Positions 35,683-44,698 of a DNA stretch of 64,000 nt are shown here, one piece after another. The notes under the pieces were generated by a model that saw only the letters and a program-made list of their open reading frames with translations, was not told the DNA's origin and made no database searches. Every line of letters starts with the position of its first letter. The first letter of the stretch is position 1. This stretch comes from Xanthomonas sp. DAR 34887 (lineage in GTDB: Bacteria; Pseudomonadota; Gammaproteobacteria; Xanthomonadales; Xanthomonadaceae): assembly GCF_041245805.1 (NCBI RefSeq), contig NZ_CP162490.1, forward strand, positions 2,829,001 to 2,893,000, in the 5' to 3' direction. The translations under genes and the position numbers were made by a program.

Positions 35683-36738
35683 ATGTATTCCCTCGCCCGC
35701 CCGTTCCTGTTCGCCTTCGACGCCGAGCGCGCCCACACGCTGGGCCTGCGCGCGATCGAGATGACCTACCGCACCGGCACCAATCCGCTGCTGGCCAGGG
35801 CGATCGCCCCGATGCCTACGCGTGCGTTCGGCCTGGAGTTCCCCAACCCGGTCGGCTTGGCCGCGGGCCTGGACAAGAACGGCGAGCACATCGACGCGCT
35901 GCTGGCGCTGGGCTTCGGCTTCGTCGAGATCGGCACCATCACCCCGCGGCCGCAGCAAGGCAATCCGAAGCCGCGCATGTTCCGCCTGCCGCGCGAGCAG
36001 GCGGTGATCAACCGCATGGGCTTCAACAACCTCGGCGTGGACGCGCTGGTGCGCAACGTCGAACGCGCGCGCCGCCGCCACGGCCTGCTCGGCATCAACA
36101 TCGGCAAGAACAAGGACACGCCCAACGAGGAGGCCGCGTCGGACTACCTGCATTGCCTGGAAAAGGTCTATGCGCTGGCCGACTACGTGACCGTCAACAT
36201 TTCCTCGCCGAACACCGCCGGCCTGCGCGAGCTGCAGGAAGAGCAGGCCCTGCGCCAGCTGGTGTCGCAGTTGCGCGAAGCGCAGGAAGCGCTGGCCGCG
36301 CGCCACGGCAAGCGCGTGCCGATGCTGGTCAAGGTCGCGCCGGATTTGAGCGACAGCGACATCGACGCGGCGGCGCGGGTGCTGTCGGACCTGCAGGTGG
36401 ATGGCGTCATCGCCACCAACACCACCATCGCCCGCCCCGGCCTGGAACAGCACCCGCTCTCCGCCGAGGCTGGCGGCCTGTCCGGCGCCCCGCTGCTGGG
36501 CCAGTCCACCCTGGTGCTGCGCCGGCTGCGCGCGCGCCTGCCCGAGGCGATCCCGCTGATCGGCGTCGGCGGCATCCTCTCCGGTGCCGATGCGGTGGCG
36601 AAGATGGCCGCCGGCGCGGCGCTGGTGCAATGCTACAGCGGGCTGGTGTTCCGCGGCCCGGAGCTGATCGGCGAATGCGTCGAGGCGATGCGCCGGCGCC
36701 GCGAAGCGCCCAGCCGCGGCGCGGTCGCCGCGCTATGA
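35683..36738 (+). CDS. pyrD: Dihydroorotate dehydrogenase (quinone)
   Basis: 351 residues, class 2 enzyme with an N-terminal membrane-associating helix region. It has NPVGLAAGLDKNGE, FNNLGVD, the catalytic serine in NISSPNTAGLR, and the FMN phosphate loops VGGILSG and YSGLVFRGP. It links pyrimidine synthesis to the quinone pool. It overlaps murB by ATGA. Confidence 0.97.
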   Translation: MYSLARPFLFAFDAERAHTLGLRAIEMTYRTGTNPLLARAIAPMPTRAFGLEFPNPVGLAAGLDKNGEHIDALLALGFGFVEIGTITPRPQQGNPKPRMFRLPREQAVINRMGFNNLGVDALVRNVERARRRHGLLGINIGKNKDTPNEEAASDYLHCLEKVYALADYVTVNISSPNTAGLRELQEEQALRQLVSQLREAQEALAARHGKRVPMLVKVAPDLSDSDIDAAARVLSDLQVDGVIATNTTIARPGLEQHPLSAEAGGLSGAPLLGQSTLVLRRLRARLPEAIPLIGVGGILSGADAVAKMAAGAALVQCYSGLVFRGPELIGECVEAMRRRREAPSRGAVAAL

Positions 36739-37775
36739 GCAACGCCTGGTCGCTGACCGCGAATGCGCCGCTGCAGGCGCTGAACACCTTCCATGTCGCC
36801 GCGCAGGCGCCGTGGCTGCTGCAGATCTTCGCCCCCGAGGCGCTGCCCGACGCGCTGCTGGCGCCGCAGCTGGCCGGCGCGGCGCTGCTGCCGCTGGGCG
36901 GCGGCAGCAACATGCTGTTCGCCGGCGATGCGCCCGGCGTGGTGCTGACCTTCGCCAACCGCAGCATCGACACGCTCGAACACCGCGCCGACTACGCCAT
37001 CGTCCGCGCCGGCGCCGGCGTCGGCTGGCACGAACTGGTGATGTGGTCGCTGGCGCAAGGCCTGTCGGGCCTGGAGAACCTCGCGCTGATCCCGGGCACG
37101 GTCGGCGCCGCGCCGATCCAGAACATCGGCGCCTACGGCACGCAGGTCGGCGAGTTCGTGCACGTGGTGGAGGCCTATGACCGCGCTGACGCGCGCTTCG
37201 TGCGGCTGGATGCGGCCGCCTGCGAGTTCGGCTACCGCGACAGCCTGTTCAAGCGCCAGCCCGACCGCTACCTGATCGCCGCGGTGGAATTCAACCTGCC
37301 GCGACTGCATGCGCTGCGCCTGGACTACGCCGGCATCGGCGAGGAACTGGAGGCGCTCGGCATCGCCACGCCGGGCGCGCCCGACGTGGCGCAGGCGGTG
37401 ATCAACATCCGCCGCCGCAAGCTGCCCGACCCGGATGTGCTCGGCAACGCCGGCAGTTTCTTCAAGAACCCGCTGCTGCCGGCCGAACAGGCACAGGCGC
37501 TGCAGCACGCCTACCCGGCGCTGCCGGTATTTCCCGGCGACGGCGAGAACCAGCGCAAGCTGTCGGCGGCATGGTTGATCGAAGCCTGCGGCTGGAAGGG
37601 CCATCGCGACGGCGACGCCGGCGTCTCTGCCGCGCACGCGCTGGTGCTGGTCAACCACGGCCAGGCCAGCGGCGCCGAGCTGCTGGCGCTGGCGCGGCGC
37701 ATTTCCGCCTCGGTGCTGGAACGCTTCGGCGTGATCCTGGAGCCGGAACCGCGCATCGTCGGCGCGCACTGGTGA
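36735..37775 (+). CDS. murB: UDP-N-acetylenolpyruvoylglucosamine reductase
   Basis: 346 residues, type I MurB. It has the FAD motif PLGGGSNML, GLENLALIPGTVGAAPIQNIGAYG, YRDSLFK, the proton-donating Ser in GNAGSFFKNP and the C-terminal Glu in LEPEPRIVG. It makes UDP-MurNAc for peptidoglycan. Its start overlaps pyrD and its stop overlaps the transporter gene (GTGA). Confidence 0.97.
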   Translation: MSNAWSLTANAPLQALNTFHVAAQAPWLLQIFAPEALPDALLAPQLAGAALLPLGGGSNMLFAGDAPGVVLTFANRSIDTLEHRADYAIVRAGAGVGWHELVMWSLAQGLSGLENLALIPGTVGAAPIQNIGAYGTQVGEFVHVVEAYDRADARFVRLDAAACEFGYRDSLFKRQPDRYLIAAVEFNLPRLHALRLDYAGIGEELEALGIATPGAPDVAQAVINIRRRKLPDPDVLGNAGSFFKNPLLPAEQAQALQHAYPALPVFPGDGENQRKLSAAWLIEACGWKGHRDGDAGVSAAHALVLVNHGQASGAELLALARRISASVLERFGVILEPEPRIVGAHW

Positions 37776-38677
37776 AGCAGCCGGTATCGTTGCGCGCGGC
37801 CGCGCTGATGCTGGCCAGCACGCTGGCGTTCGGACTGATGGTGGTGGCGATCCGGCTGGCCTCCGCGCACCTGGCGACAGTGGAAATCGCCTTCTTCCGC
37901 AACCTGTTCGGCCTGCTGTTCCTGCTGCCGATGCTGTTGCGCCCGGGCCAGCCGCTGCCGCGCACCGCGCAGCTGCCGCGCTACCTGCTGCGCACCGCGA
38001 TCGGCCTGGTGTCGATGCTGGCAGGCTTCTGGGCGATCGGCCACCTGCCGCTGTCGCAGGCGATCGCGCTGTCCTACTCCACGCCGCTGTTCGTGACCCT
38101 GGCCGCCGCGTTCTGGTTGGGCGAGCGCGTGCGCCTGCGGCGCTGGATGGCGGTGCTGTGCGGTTTCGCCGGCGTGCTGATCATCCTGCGCCCCGGCGCG
38201 GCCACGTTCAGCGCCGGCACCCTGATCGCGCTGCTGGCGGCGGTGACGAGTGCGCTGGTGGCGATCCAGATCAAGCAGTTGGCGCGGGTGGATGCGGCCA
38301 ACACCGTGGTGTTCTACACCTATGCGTTCTGGGTGCCGATGTCGCTGCTGCCCGCTCTGTTCGCCTGGACCTGGCCGCACGGCATCGATTGGCTGTGGCT
38401 GCTCGCCACCGGCCTGTTCGGCACGCTGGGGCAATTGCTGTGGACGCGCGCGCTGCGCATCGGCGAAGTGTCGGCGCTGACCCCGATCAGCTTCGTGCAA
38501 CTGCCGTTCGTGGCCATGTTCGGCTGGTGGCTGTTCGGCGAGGCGCCCGACGGCTGGACCGTGCTCGGCGCGCTGATCATCCTCGGCGCCAACGCCTACA
38601 TCGCCCACCGCGAAGCGCTGCTGGCGCGGCGCGCGGCCAGCGCCGCGGCGACCGCGGCGGCCAAGCCGGGCGAATAA
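37772..38677 (+). CDS. EamA/DMT family permease
   Basis: 301 residues with ten predicted membrane helices in two EamA repeats. It has the typical AFFRNLFGLLFLLP and LSYSTPLFVTLAAAFWLGERV motifs. I chose the GTG at 37772, which overlaps the murB stop as GTGA. Likely metabolite export or uptake; the substrate cannot be read from sequence. Confidence 0.9.
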   Translation: MKQPVSLRAAALMLASTLAFGLMVVAIRLASAHLATVEIAFFRNLFGLLFLLPMLLRPGQPLPRTAQLPRYLLRTAIGLVSMLAGFWAIGHLPLSQAIALSYSTPLFVTLAAAFWLGERVRLRRWMAVLCGFAGVLIILRPGAATFSAGTLIALLAAVTSALVAIQIKQLARVDAANTVVFYTYAFWVPMSLLPALFAWTWPHGIDWLWLLATGLFGTLGQLLWTRALRIGEVSALTPISFVQLPFVAMFGWWLFGEAPDGWTVLGALIILGANAYIAHREALLARRAASAAATAAAKPGE

Positions 38678-38759
38678 GCACCTCCGATATTTGTTTACCC
38701 GAACACGAAACCGCTGCACTAAGCTCGGCCAACCAGGACATCGGTTTCAGGGAGAAACC

Positions 38760-40640
38760 ATGGCAGCGCTGATCCCCAGCTATGCGTCGTGCTCGCAGCG
38801 GATGACGCCGGGCGAGCGCCGCTTCGCCCAACGCCTGGCAGACAAGTTGGAAGACGACTATCTGTGCTGGTACGACGTCCCGGTGGGTCCGCAGTATCGG
38901 CATCCGGACTTTGTTGTACTGCACCCAAGCCGGGGCTTTCTTGTCCTGGAGGTCAAGGACTGGAAGCTCGAGTCGATCGTGGAGATAAGTCGCGACAGCG
39001 TGGTGCTGCACACCGAACGCGGACGCGATGTCACTGCCAATCCTGTCCGCCAGGCGCGCGAATACACTCTGGAGCTGTGCAAGCTTCTGCAACGCGACCC
39101 AGCGCTGCGCCATCCCGAAGGCACCCAACGCGCAGGCAAGTTGATGATGCCCTGGGGTTGGGGCGTGATCCTGACCAACATCACCCGCCTGCAGTTCAAA
39201 CACGCGCAACTCGAACATTTCATTCCAGCCGCCTCGGTGATATGCCGCGACGAAATGGTGGAGTCGGTCGACCCGGAGAGCTTCCAGAAACGGCTCTGGG
39301 ACATGTTTATGATGCCGTTCCCTTGCCGCCTGTCGCTTCCGCAGATCGATCGTTTCCGTTGGCACCTGTTTCCCGAGCTGCGAATTCCGACGCAGACCGG
39401 CATGTTCGAAGGAACCGTCGAACCGCCATCGTTGCTGGCTGAGATTCCCGACCTGATCAAGATCATGGATCTGCAGCAGGAACAGCTGGCGCGCTCGCTG
39501 GGCGATGGCCATCGCGTGATCCACGGCGTCGCCGGCTCCGGCAAGACGATGATTCTTGGCTATCGCTGCCTGGAACTTGCGCGACGCTACGCCAAACCGG
39601 TGCTTGTGCTGTGCTACAACAAGACCCTGGCAGGACGACTGCAACAACTCATCGCCGCAAAGGATATGGGCGAGCGGATTGTCGTTGCGCATTTCCATGG
39701 CTGGTGCCGACAGCAACTGGAGGCATTCCACGTCCGCAGCCCGACCGCGCAAAGCAACGCCGCCGCCTATGCAGAGGCGCTGGTACGCTGCGTCATCGAC
39801 GGCGTGGCCGCCAATGCGATTCCGCGCGCGCAGTATGCGGCGGTGCTGATCGACGAAGGCCACGACTTCAAGCCTGAGTGGTTCCAGCTGGTCGTGCAGA
39901 TGATCGACCCGGAAACCAATGCGCTGCTGCTGCTCTATGACGACGCGCAGGCGCTTTACGACAATGGCGGAAAACGCAAGTTCTCCTTCGCCAGCGTCGG
40001 CATCCAGGCACAGGGGCGCACTACCATCTTGCGCATGAACTACCGCAATTCTCTGGAAGTGCTGGCGACCGCGAAAGCGTTCGCGCGCGAACTGCTGGAA
40101 AGCCACGATGCCGACGACGACCACGTCCCTATCATCGCACCGGAGAGCGCTGGCCGTCGCGGCCCGCTGCCGGAACTGCTGCGTTGCCGGAACATCTGGG
40201 ACGAGGCCGAACGCATCGCCCTGCAAATCGCAGAGGCCATCGAAAAAGGCGCTGTCGCCAACGATTTCGCGGTACTTTGCCGGAGCAATCAGTTGGCCAA
40301 GCTGATCGCCAACCGTCTGCTGAAGCAACACATACCGGTCGTACTGGCGGAGGACAGCGCCAAGCGCAACCTGTTCGAAGGCGCGCCCTCGGTCAAGGTG
40401 ATGACAATGCACTCAAGCAAGGGATTGGAGTTCGACACGGTGTTCATTCCTGGCATATGCGAAATCGGCCAACGCCAGAACGGCGACGAAGAACACATGC
40501 TGCTGGAGGCAAAATTGCTTTATGTCGCGATGACCCGTGCCTTGGGGCGATTGGTGATGCTGCATCACGGAGAAGGGGTGTTCGCCGAAAAGATCCACGT
40601 CGCCTTGGCGGACGTACGTGCACGTCTGCGGGCCGCCTGA
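38760..40640 (+). CDS. NERD-domain UvrD-like DNA helicase
   Basis: 626 residues. The N-terminal NERD nuclease-like domain is at ~20-110 (PDFVVLHPSRGFLVLEVKDW). A superfamily 1 helicase follows: Walker A GVAGSGKTMI, Walker B VLIDEGHDF, the motif MNYRNS, and motifs V/VI MTMHSSKGLEFDTVF and LLYVAMTRAL. It is visibly less GC-rich than its neighbours and uses more A/T-ending codons, suggesting transfer. The ATG has AGGGAGAAA before it. NERD-helicases act on DNA in repair or phage defence; which applies here is unknown. Confidence 0.9.
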   Translation: MAALIPSYASCSQRMTPGERRFAQRLADKLEDDYLCWYDVPVGPQYRHPDFVVLHPSRGFLVLEVKDWKLESIVEISRDSVVLHTERGRDVTANPVRQAREYTLELCKLLQRDPALRHPEGTQRAGKLMMPWGWGVILTNITRLQFKHAQLEHFIPAASVICRDEMVESVDPESFQKRLWDMFMMPFPCRLSLPQIDRFRWHLFPELRIPTQTGMFEGTVEPPSLLAEIPDLIKIMDLQQEQLARSLGDGHRVIHGVAGSGKTMILGYRCLELARRYAKPVLVLCYNKTLAGRLQQLIAAKDMGERIVVAHFHGWCRQQLEAFHVRSPTAQSNAAAYAEALVRCVIDGVAANAIPRAQYAAVLIDEGHDFKPEWFQLVVQMIDPETNALLLLYDDAQALYDNGGKRKFSFASVGIQAQGRTTILRMNYRNSLEVLATAKAFARELLESHDADDDHVPIIAPESAGRRGPLPELLRCRNIWDEAERIALQIAEAIEKGAVANDFAVLCRSNQLAKLIANRLLKQHIPVVLAEDSAKRNLFEGAPSVKVMTMHSSKGLEFDTVFIPGICEIGQRQNGDEEHMLLEAKLLYVAMTRALGRLVMLHHGEGVFAEKIHVALADVRARLRAA

Positions 40641-40751
40641 GCGCAGCTCCGGTGCTGGAGAAGCCGCTGCGAGCGGCTCGCGCCAGCCGATTCACACGCC
40701 GAACAGGCGGGCCATGCGAGCCTCCGCTGCGATAGCCGGATGCGCAACGCG

Positions 40752-41438
40752 ATGAACATCGGCCTGATCGGCGGCATGAGCTGGGAATCCACGCTGCCTT
40801 ATTACCGGCTCATCAACGAGACGGTCCGCGCGCAGCTGGGCGGGCTGCATTCGGCCAAGCTGCTGCTGTACAGCGTGGACTTCCACGAGATCGAACAGCT
40901 GCAGCAGGCCGGCGACTGGGACGCGGCCGGCGCCGCGATGGCCGCGGCCGCGCACGCGCTGCAGGCCGGTGGCGCCGATTTCCTGGTGCTGTGCACGAAC
41001 ACCATGCACCGCGTCGCCGATGCGATCACCGCCGCAGTGCCGCTGCCGCTGCTGCATATCGCCGATGCCACCGCCGATGCGTTGCAGGCGGCCGGGGTGA
41101 CCCGGGTCGGGCTGCTCGGCACCCGCTTCACCATGGAACAGGACTTCTACCGCGCGCGGCTGCAGCGGCGAGGCTTCCAGGTGCTGATACCGGCACCGCC
41201 GGAACGCGACGACGTGCACCGCATCATCTACACCGAACTGTGCCAGGGCGTGATCCGCGACGCCTCGCGGGCGCGCTACCGCGCCGTGATCGCGGCGCTG
41301 CAGGCGCAAGGCGCCGAGGCGGTGATCCTGGGCTGCACCGAGATCGGCTTGCTGATCGGCGCCGGCGACGCGCAACTGCCGCTGTTCGATACCGCCGCGT
41401 TGCATGCGCACGCGGCGGCGCTGCATAGGCTGGCCTAG
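40752..41438 (+). CDS. Aspartate/glutamate racemase family protein
   Basis: 228 residues from ATG 40752 (family start MNIGLIGGMSWESTLPYYR); ATG 40740 is possible. The two catalytic cysteines are in VLCTNTMH and LGCTEIGLL. PLLHIADATADAL is typical. A PLP-independent racemase, most similar by motif to the YgeA/amino-acid racemase group. Confidence 0.92.
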   Translation: MNIGLIGGMSWESTLPYYRLINETVRAQLGGLHSAKLLLYSVDFHEIEQLQQAGDWDAAGAAMAAAAHALQAGGADFLVLCTNTMHRVADAITAAVPLPLLHIADATADALQAAGVTRVGLLGTRFTMEQDFYRARLQRRGFQVLIPAPPERDDVHRIIYTELCQGVIRDASRARYRAVIAALQAQGAEAVILGCTEIGLLIGAGDAQLPLFDTAALHAHAAALHRLA

Positions 41439-41539
41439 CCGAGGCGGCATGCATGCGTCGCCGGCACGGTCGGCCACACGCGTCCCAAGGGTCTCCGGCA
41501 AACTTCATAATGGGCGTACGCCCGATTGCAAAGATCACC

Positions 41540-42631
41540 ATGCGCCTGCTTCGCTTGTTCTCCCTGGCAACACTCGCCCTGCTGCTGTGCGTGGCACTGC
41601 CAGCCTTGGCCATCGCGATTCCCGAGTACACGCCGAACGTCGTCGATCCGGCCGGAGCGTTGAGCGACGCGCAGCGGCAACAGGTCAACGACGCGCTGCG
41701 GCAGATCCGCGAGGAACAGAACATCTGGGGCGCGGTCTATGTGGTGCCCTCGCTCGACGGCGAGGACATCGAACAGGTGGCCGATGCGGCGTTCCAGAAG
41801 TGGCAACTGGGCAGCAAGGACGCCAACAACGGCCTGCTGCTGGTCCTGGCGATGCAGGACCGGCGCTCGCGCTTCGAGGTCGGCTATGGCCTGGAAGGCG
41901 TGCTGCCCGATGCGGTCGCCCGCCGCGCGCTGGACGATCATCTGGCGCCGAAGATGCGCGAGGGCGACACCGCCGGCGCCATCGTCGATGCCTTCGGCTT
42001 CATGGCGCGCGTGGCCGCCAAGGATCCGCAGAGCCTGGCGGAACTGTCGCGCGCCTCGTCCGCTGCCGAGCAGGACGGACGGGCGGACTGGAAACGTGGC
42101 GTTGCCGCCTGGGCCGGCATGTTCGTGCTGATCTGGCTGCTGCCGCCACTGCTGGCGCGCCGGCAGCAACACCTGCGCGCGCGTCTGCTGCAGCGCCATC
42201 CGGAATTGGCCAACGCGCCGGAGGAGATCGCCACCTCCAAGCGCAAGCGCGCGTCGTCGGGGGCATTCATCAAGATATTCCTGACCATCAACCCGGGCGT
42301 GTTCGCGCTGGTGCTGTCGATCCTGTTCGCGTTGGCGTTCTGGCTGTGCATCGCCGCCGAAGTGTTGACGCTGTGCCTGATGCTCGCCCTGTCGGGCCGC
42401 CGCTACCGCTCGCCGGAACGGTACCGCGCCTTTCTTCAGGAGCAGGAACGCATGCGCAAGGCACTGATCCGCAAAGGGCACGTCGTCGAGACCGGGGCCG
42501 GCACATATGCCTACACACAGGCGTACTACGCCAGCGAAGCGGCATCGTCGAGCTCGTCGTCCTCGTCCAGCGATTCCTCGTCTTCCGGCGGCGGCAGCTC
42601 CGGCGGCGGCGGCGCCAGTTCGAGCTGGTGA
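41540..42631 (+). CDS. TPM-domain (YgcG/Psb32-type) membrane protein
   Basis: 363 residues from ATG 41540. Signal peptide MRLLRLFSLATLALLLCVAL, then a TPM domain (VVDPAGALSDAQRQQV, NNGLLLVLAMQDRRSRFEVGYGLEG). Two membrane regions (~190-210, ~260-290) and the Ser/Gly-rich tail ending GGGGASSSW are typical of the family. The TPM domain faces the periplasm. Function unknown; relatives are linked to envelope or membrane stress. Confidence 0.88.
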   Translation: MRLLRLFSLATLALLLCVALPALAIAIPEYTPNVVDPAGALSDAQRQQVNDALRQIREEQNIWGAVYVVPSLDGEDIEQVADAAFQKWQLGSKDANNGLLLVLAMQDRRSRFEVGYGLEGVLPDAVARRALDDHLAPKMREGDTAGAIVDAFGFMARVAAKDPQSLAELSRASSAAEQDGRADWKRGVAAWAGMFVLIWLLPPLLARRQQHLRARLLQRHPELANAPEEIATSKRKRASSGAFIKIFLTINPGVFALVLSILFALAFWLCIAAEVLTLCLMLALSGRRYRSPERYRAFLQEQERMRKALIRKGHVVETGAGTYAYTQAYYASEAASSSSSSSSSDSSSSGGGSSGGGGASSSW

Positions 42632-42637
42632 CTCCCC

Positions 42638-43348
42638 TCAGGCCGCCGCGCGCCGGCGCCGCCAACGCGGGCGCCGTTCGCCGCGGAACATCAGCAGATA
42701 TAGCCCCAGCACCCAGACCAGCGCCGCACACCAGCCGCCGAGAATGTCGGAGGGGTAATGCACGCCGAGGTAGATGCGCGACACGCCGACCAGCAACGCA
42801 AACGTGCTGGCCAGCAGCAGCACCGGCCAGCGCCAGCGGGTGCGCCAGGCCAGCGCGATCAGCACCGAGGCCAGGGTCATCGATCCCATCGCATGGCCGC
42901 TGGGGAAACTGAAGGTATGTTCCGGCGCGATCGACTCCCACAGGCTGGGCCGGTCGCGCTGGAAGAACTGCTTGGCACTCAGGTTCAACAGCGCCGAACC
43001 GACGAAGGAGAACGCGGCGAACATGGCCTCGCGCCAGCGCCGCAGGCCCAGCAACAGCAGCACGATCAGCGTGTCCAGCGGGATCACCCCGTACTGGTAG
43101 CCGGCCTCGGTGACGACGCTGAAGAACCGGTCCCAGCCTGGCGAGGCCAACGCACGCATGCTCCACAGCAGCGGTTCGTCGAAATAGAAGTTTTCCAGTT
43201 CGTGGACTTCGTCGGCCAGCGCCACGAACACGCCCATCGGCAGCAACACGCCGGCGAACAGCAGACCGATGCGCCAGGCGTTGCGGCGCAGCCAGTGGCG
43301 CACGCCGGCGGCGCGCTCGGCCGGGGCTTCACCCGGCGCGGCGGACAT
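42638..43348 (-). CDS. PAP2 superfamily phosphatase
   Basis: 236 residues with about five membrane helices. The three-part acid phosphatase signature is complete: KQFFQRDRP, PSGHAMGS and SRIYLGVHYPSD. It probably dephosphorylates phosphatidate, phosphatidylglycerol phosphate or undecaprenyl pyrophosphate. The start overlaps the end of ispG by about 20 bases, so the two are probably co-transcribed; an isoprenoid link (undecaprenyl-PP) would make sense but is inference. Confidence 0.9.
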   Translation of the reverse strand: MSAAPGEAPAERAAGVRHWLRRNAWRIGLLFAGVLLPMGVFVALADEVHELENFYFDEPLLWSMRALASPGWDRFFSVVTEAGYQYGVIPLDTLIVLLLLGLRRWREAMFAAFSFVGSALLNLSAKQFFQRDRPSLWESIAPEHTFSFPSGHAMGSMTLASVLIALAWRTRWRWPVLLLASTFALLVGVSRIYLGVHYPSDILGGWCAALVWVLGLYLLMFRGERRPRWRRRRAAA

Positions 43349-44594
43349 ACTTGGTTGCGACGTAGTCGTCGATCAGCGCGACGAACTCGTGGGCGATGTT
43401 CTCGCCGCGCAGAGTGACGGTCTTTTCGCCATCGACGAACACCGGCGCCGACGGCGCCTCGCCGGTGCCCGGCAAGGAGATGCCGATGTTGGCGTGGCGC
43501 GATTCGCCCGGACCGTTGACCACGCAGCCCATCACCGCCAGGGTCATGTTCTCGGCGCCAGGATGGTTCACCTTCCACTCCGGCATCTTCGCGCGGACGT
43601 GGTTCTGCACCACCTTGGCCAGCTCCTGGAAAAATTCGGAGGTGGTGCGGCCGCAGCCCGGGCAGGCAGTGACCAGCGGGGTGAAGGCGCGCTGGCCGGT
43701 GGTCTGCAGCAATTCCTGGGCGACGATCACCTCCTGCGTGCGCGACTGCCCCGGCTCGGGGGTCAGCGAGATGCGGATGGTGTCGCCGATACCTTCCTGC
43801 ATCAGCACCGCCAGCGCCGCGCTGGAGGCGACGATGCCCTTGCTGCCGATGCCGGCCTCGGTCAGGCCCAGGTGCAGCGCGAAATCCGAGCGCTGCGCCA
43901 GGTCGCGGTACACCGCGATCAGTTCCTGCACGCCGCTGACCTTGCAGCTGAGCACGATGCGGTCGCGGCCCAGGCCCAGTTCCACCGCGCGCTCGGCCGA
44001 ATCCAGCGCCGAGCGGATCAACGCCTCGCGCAGCACGCGGCCGGCGTCCCACGGCGTGTCGCGGCGCGAATTCTCGTCCATCAGTTGCGCCGCCAGGGCC
44101 TGGTCCAGCGAGCCCCAGTTGGCGCCGATGCGCACCGGCTTGTCGTACTTCAGCGCGAACTCGATCAGCTGCGCGAACTGGGTGTCCTTCTTCTTGCCGA
44201 AACCGACGTTGCCAGGGTTGATCCGGTACTTGGCAAGCGCCTCGGCGCAGGCCGGTTCGGCAGCCAGCAACTGGTGCCCGTTGTAGTGGAAGTCGCCGAT
44301 CAGCGGCACCTCGATGCCCATCATCCGCAGCTTGTCGACGATGCGCGGGATCGCCGCGGCCGATTCGGCGTTGTTGACGGTCAGCCGCACCAGTTCCGAG
44401 CCGGCGCGCCACAACTCGGCCACCTGCTTGACCGAGGAGGCCACGTCGGCGGTGTCGGTGTTGGTCATCGACTGCACCACGATCGGCTTGCCGCCGCCCA
44501 TGACGATGCCTCCGACGCGGACCGGCTGGGTGGAACGGCGCGCCCAGGGCGCGGCGTCGCTGGGGGGGGTGGGTCGGCTGACGGCGTCGTACAT
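43329..44594 (-). CDS. ispG: 4-hydroxy-3-methylbut-2-enyl diphosphate synthase
   Basis: 421 residues. It opens STQPVRVGGIVMGGGKPIVVQSMTN, typical of IspG. The [4Fe-4S] cysteines are in ACPGCGRT and CVVNGPGE. RINPGNVGFGKK is present, and the long GcpE insert is absent, as expected in bacteria. It is the penultimate MEP-pathway step. Confidence 0.97.
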   Translation of the reverse strand: MYDAVSRPTPPSDAAPWARRSTQPVRVGGIVMGGGKPIVVQSMTNTDTADVASSVKQVAELWRAGSELVRLTVNNAESAAAIPRIVDKLRMMGIEVPLIGDFHYNGHQLLAAEPACAEALAKYRINPGNVGFGKKKDTQFAQLIEFALKYDKPVRIGANWGSLDQALAAQLMDENSRRDTPWDAGRVLREALIRSALDSAERAVELGLGRDRIVLSCKVSGVQELIAVYRDLAQRSDFALHLGLTEAGIGSKGIVASSAALAVLMQEGIGDTIRISLTPEPGQSRTQEVIVAQELLQTTGQRAFTPLVTACPGCGRTTSEFFQELAKVVQNHVRAKMPEWKVNHPGAENMTLAVMGCVVNGPGESRHANIGISLPGTGEAPSAPVFVDGEKTVTLRGENIAHEFVALIDDYVATKYVRRAG

Positions 44595-44698
44595 GGGCGC
44601 ATTTTAGCGCGCGCGGGGGTCCGTGCCCCACCCTGGCAGCGGGGACTGCGACGGTTTGTCGCAGACAGCCGTGCGCGCCAGCGCATACGATGCGCGCC

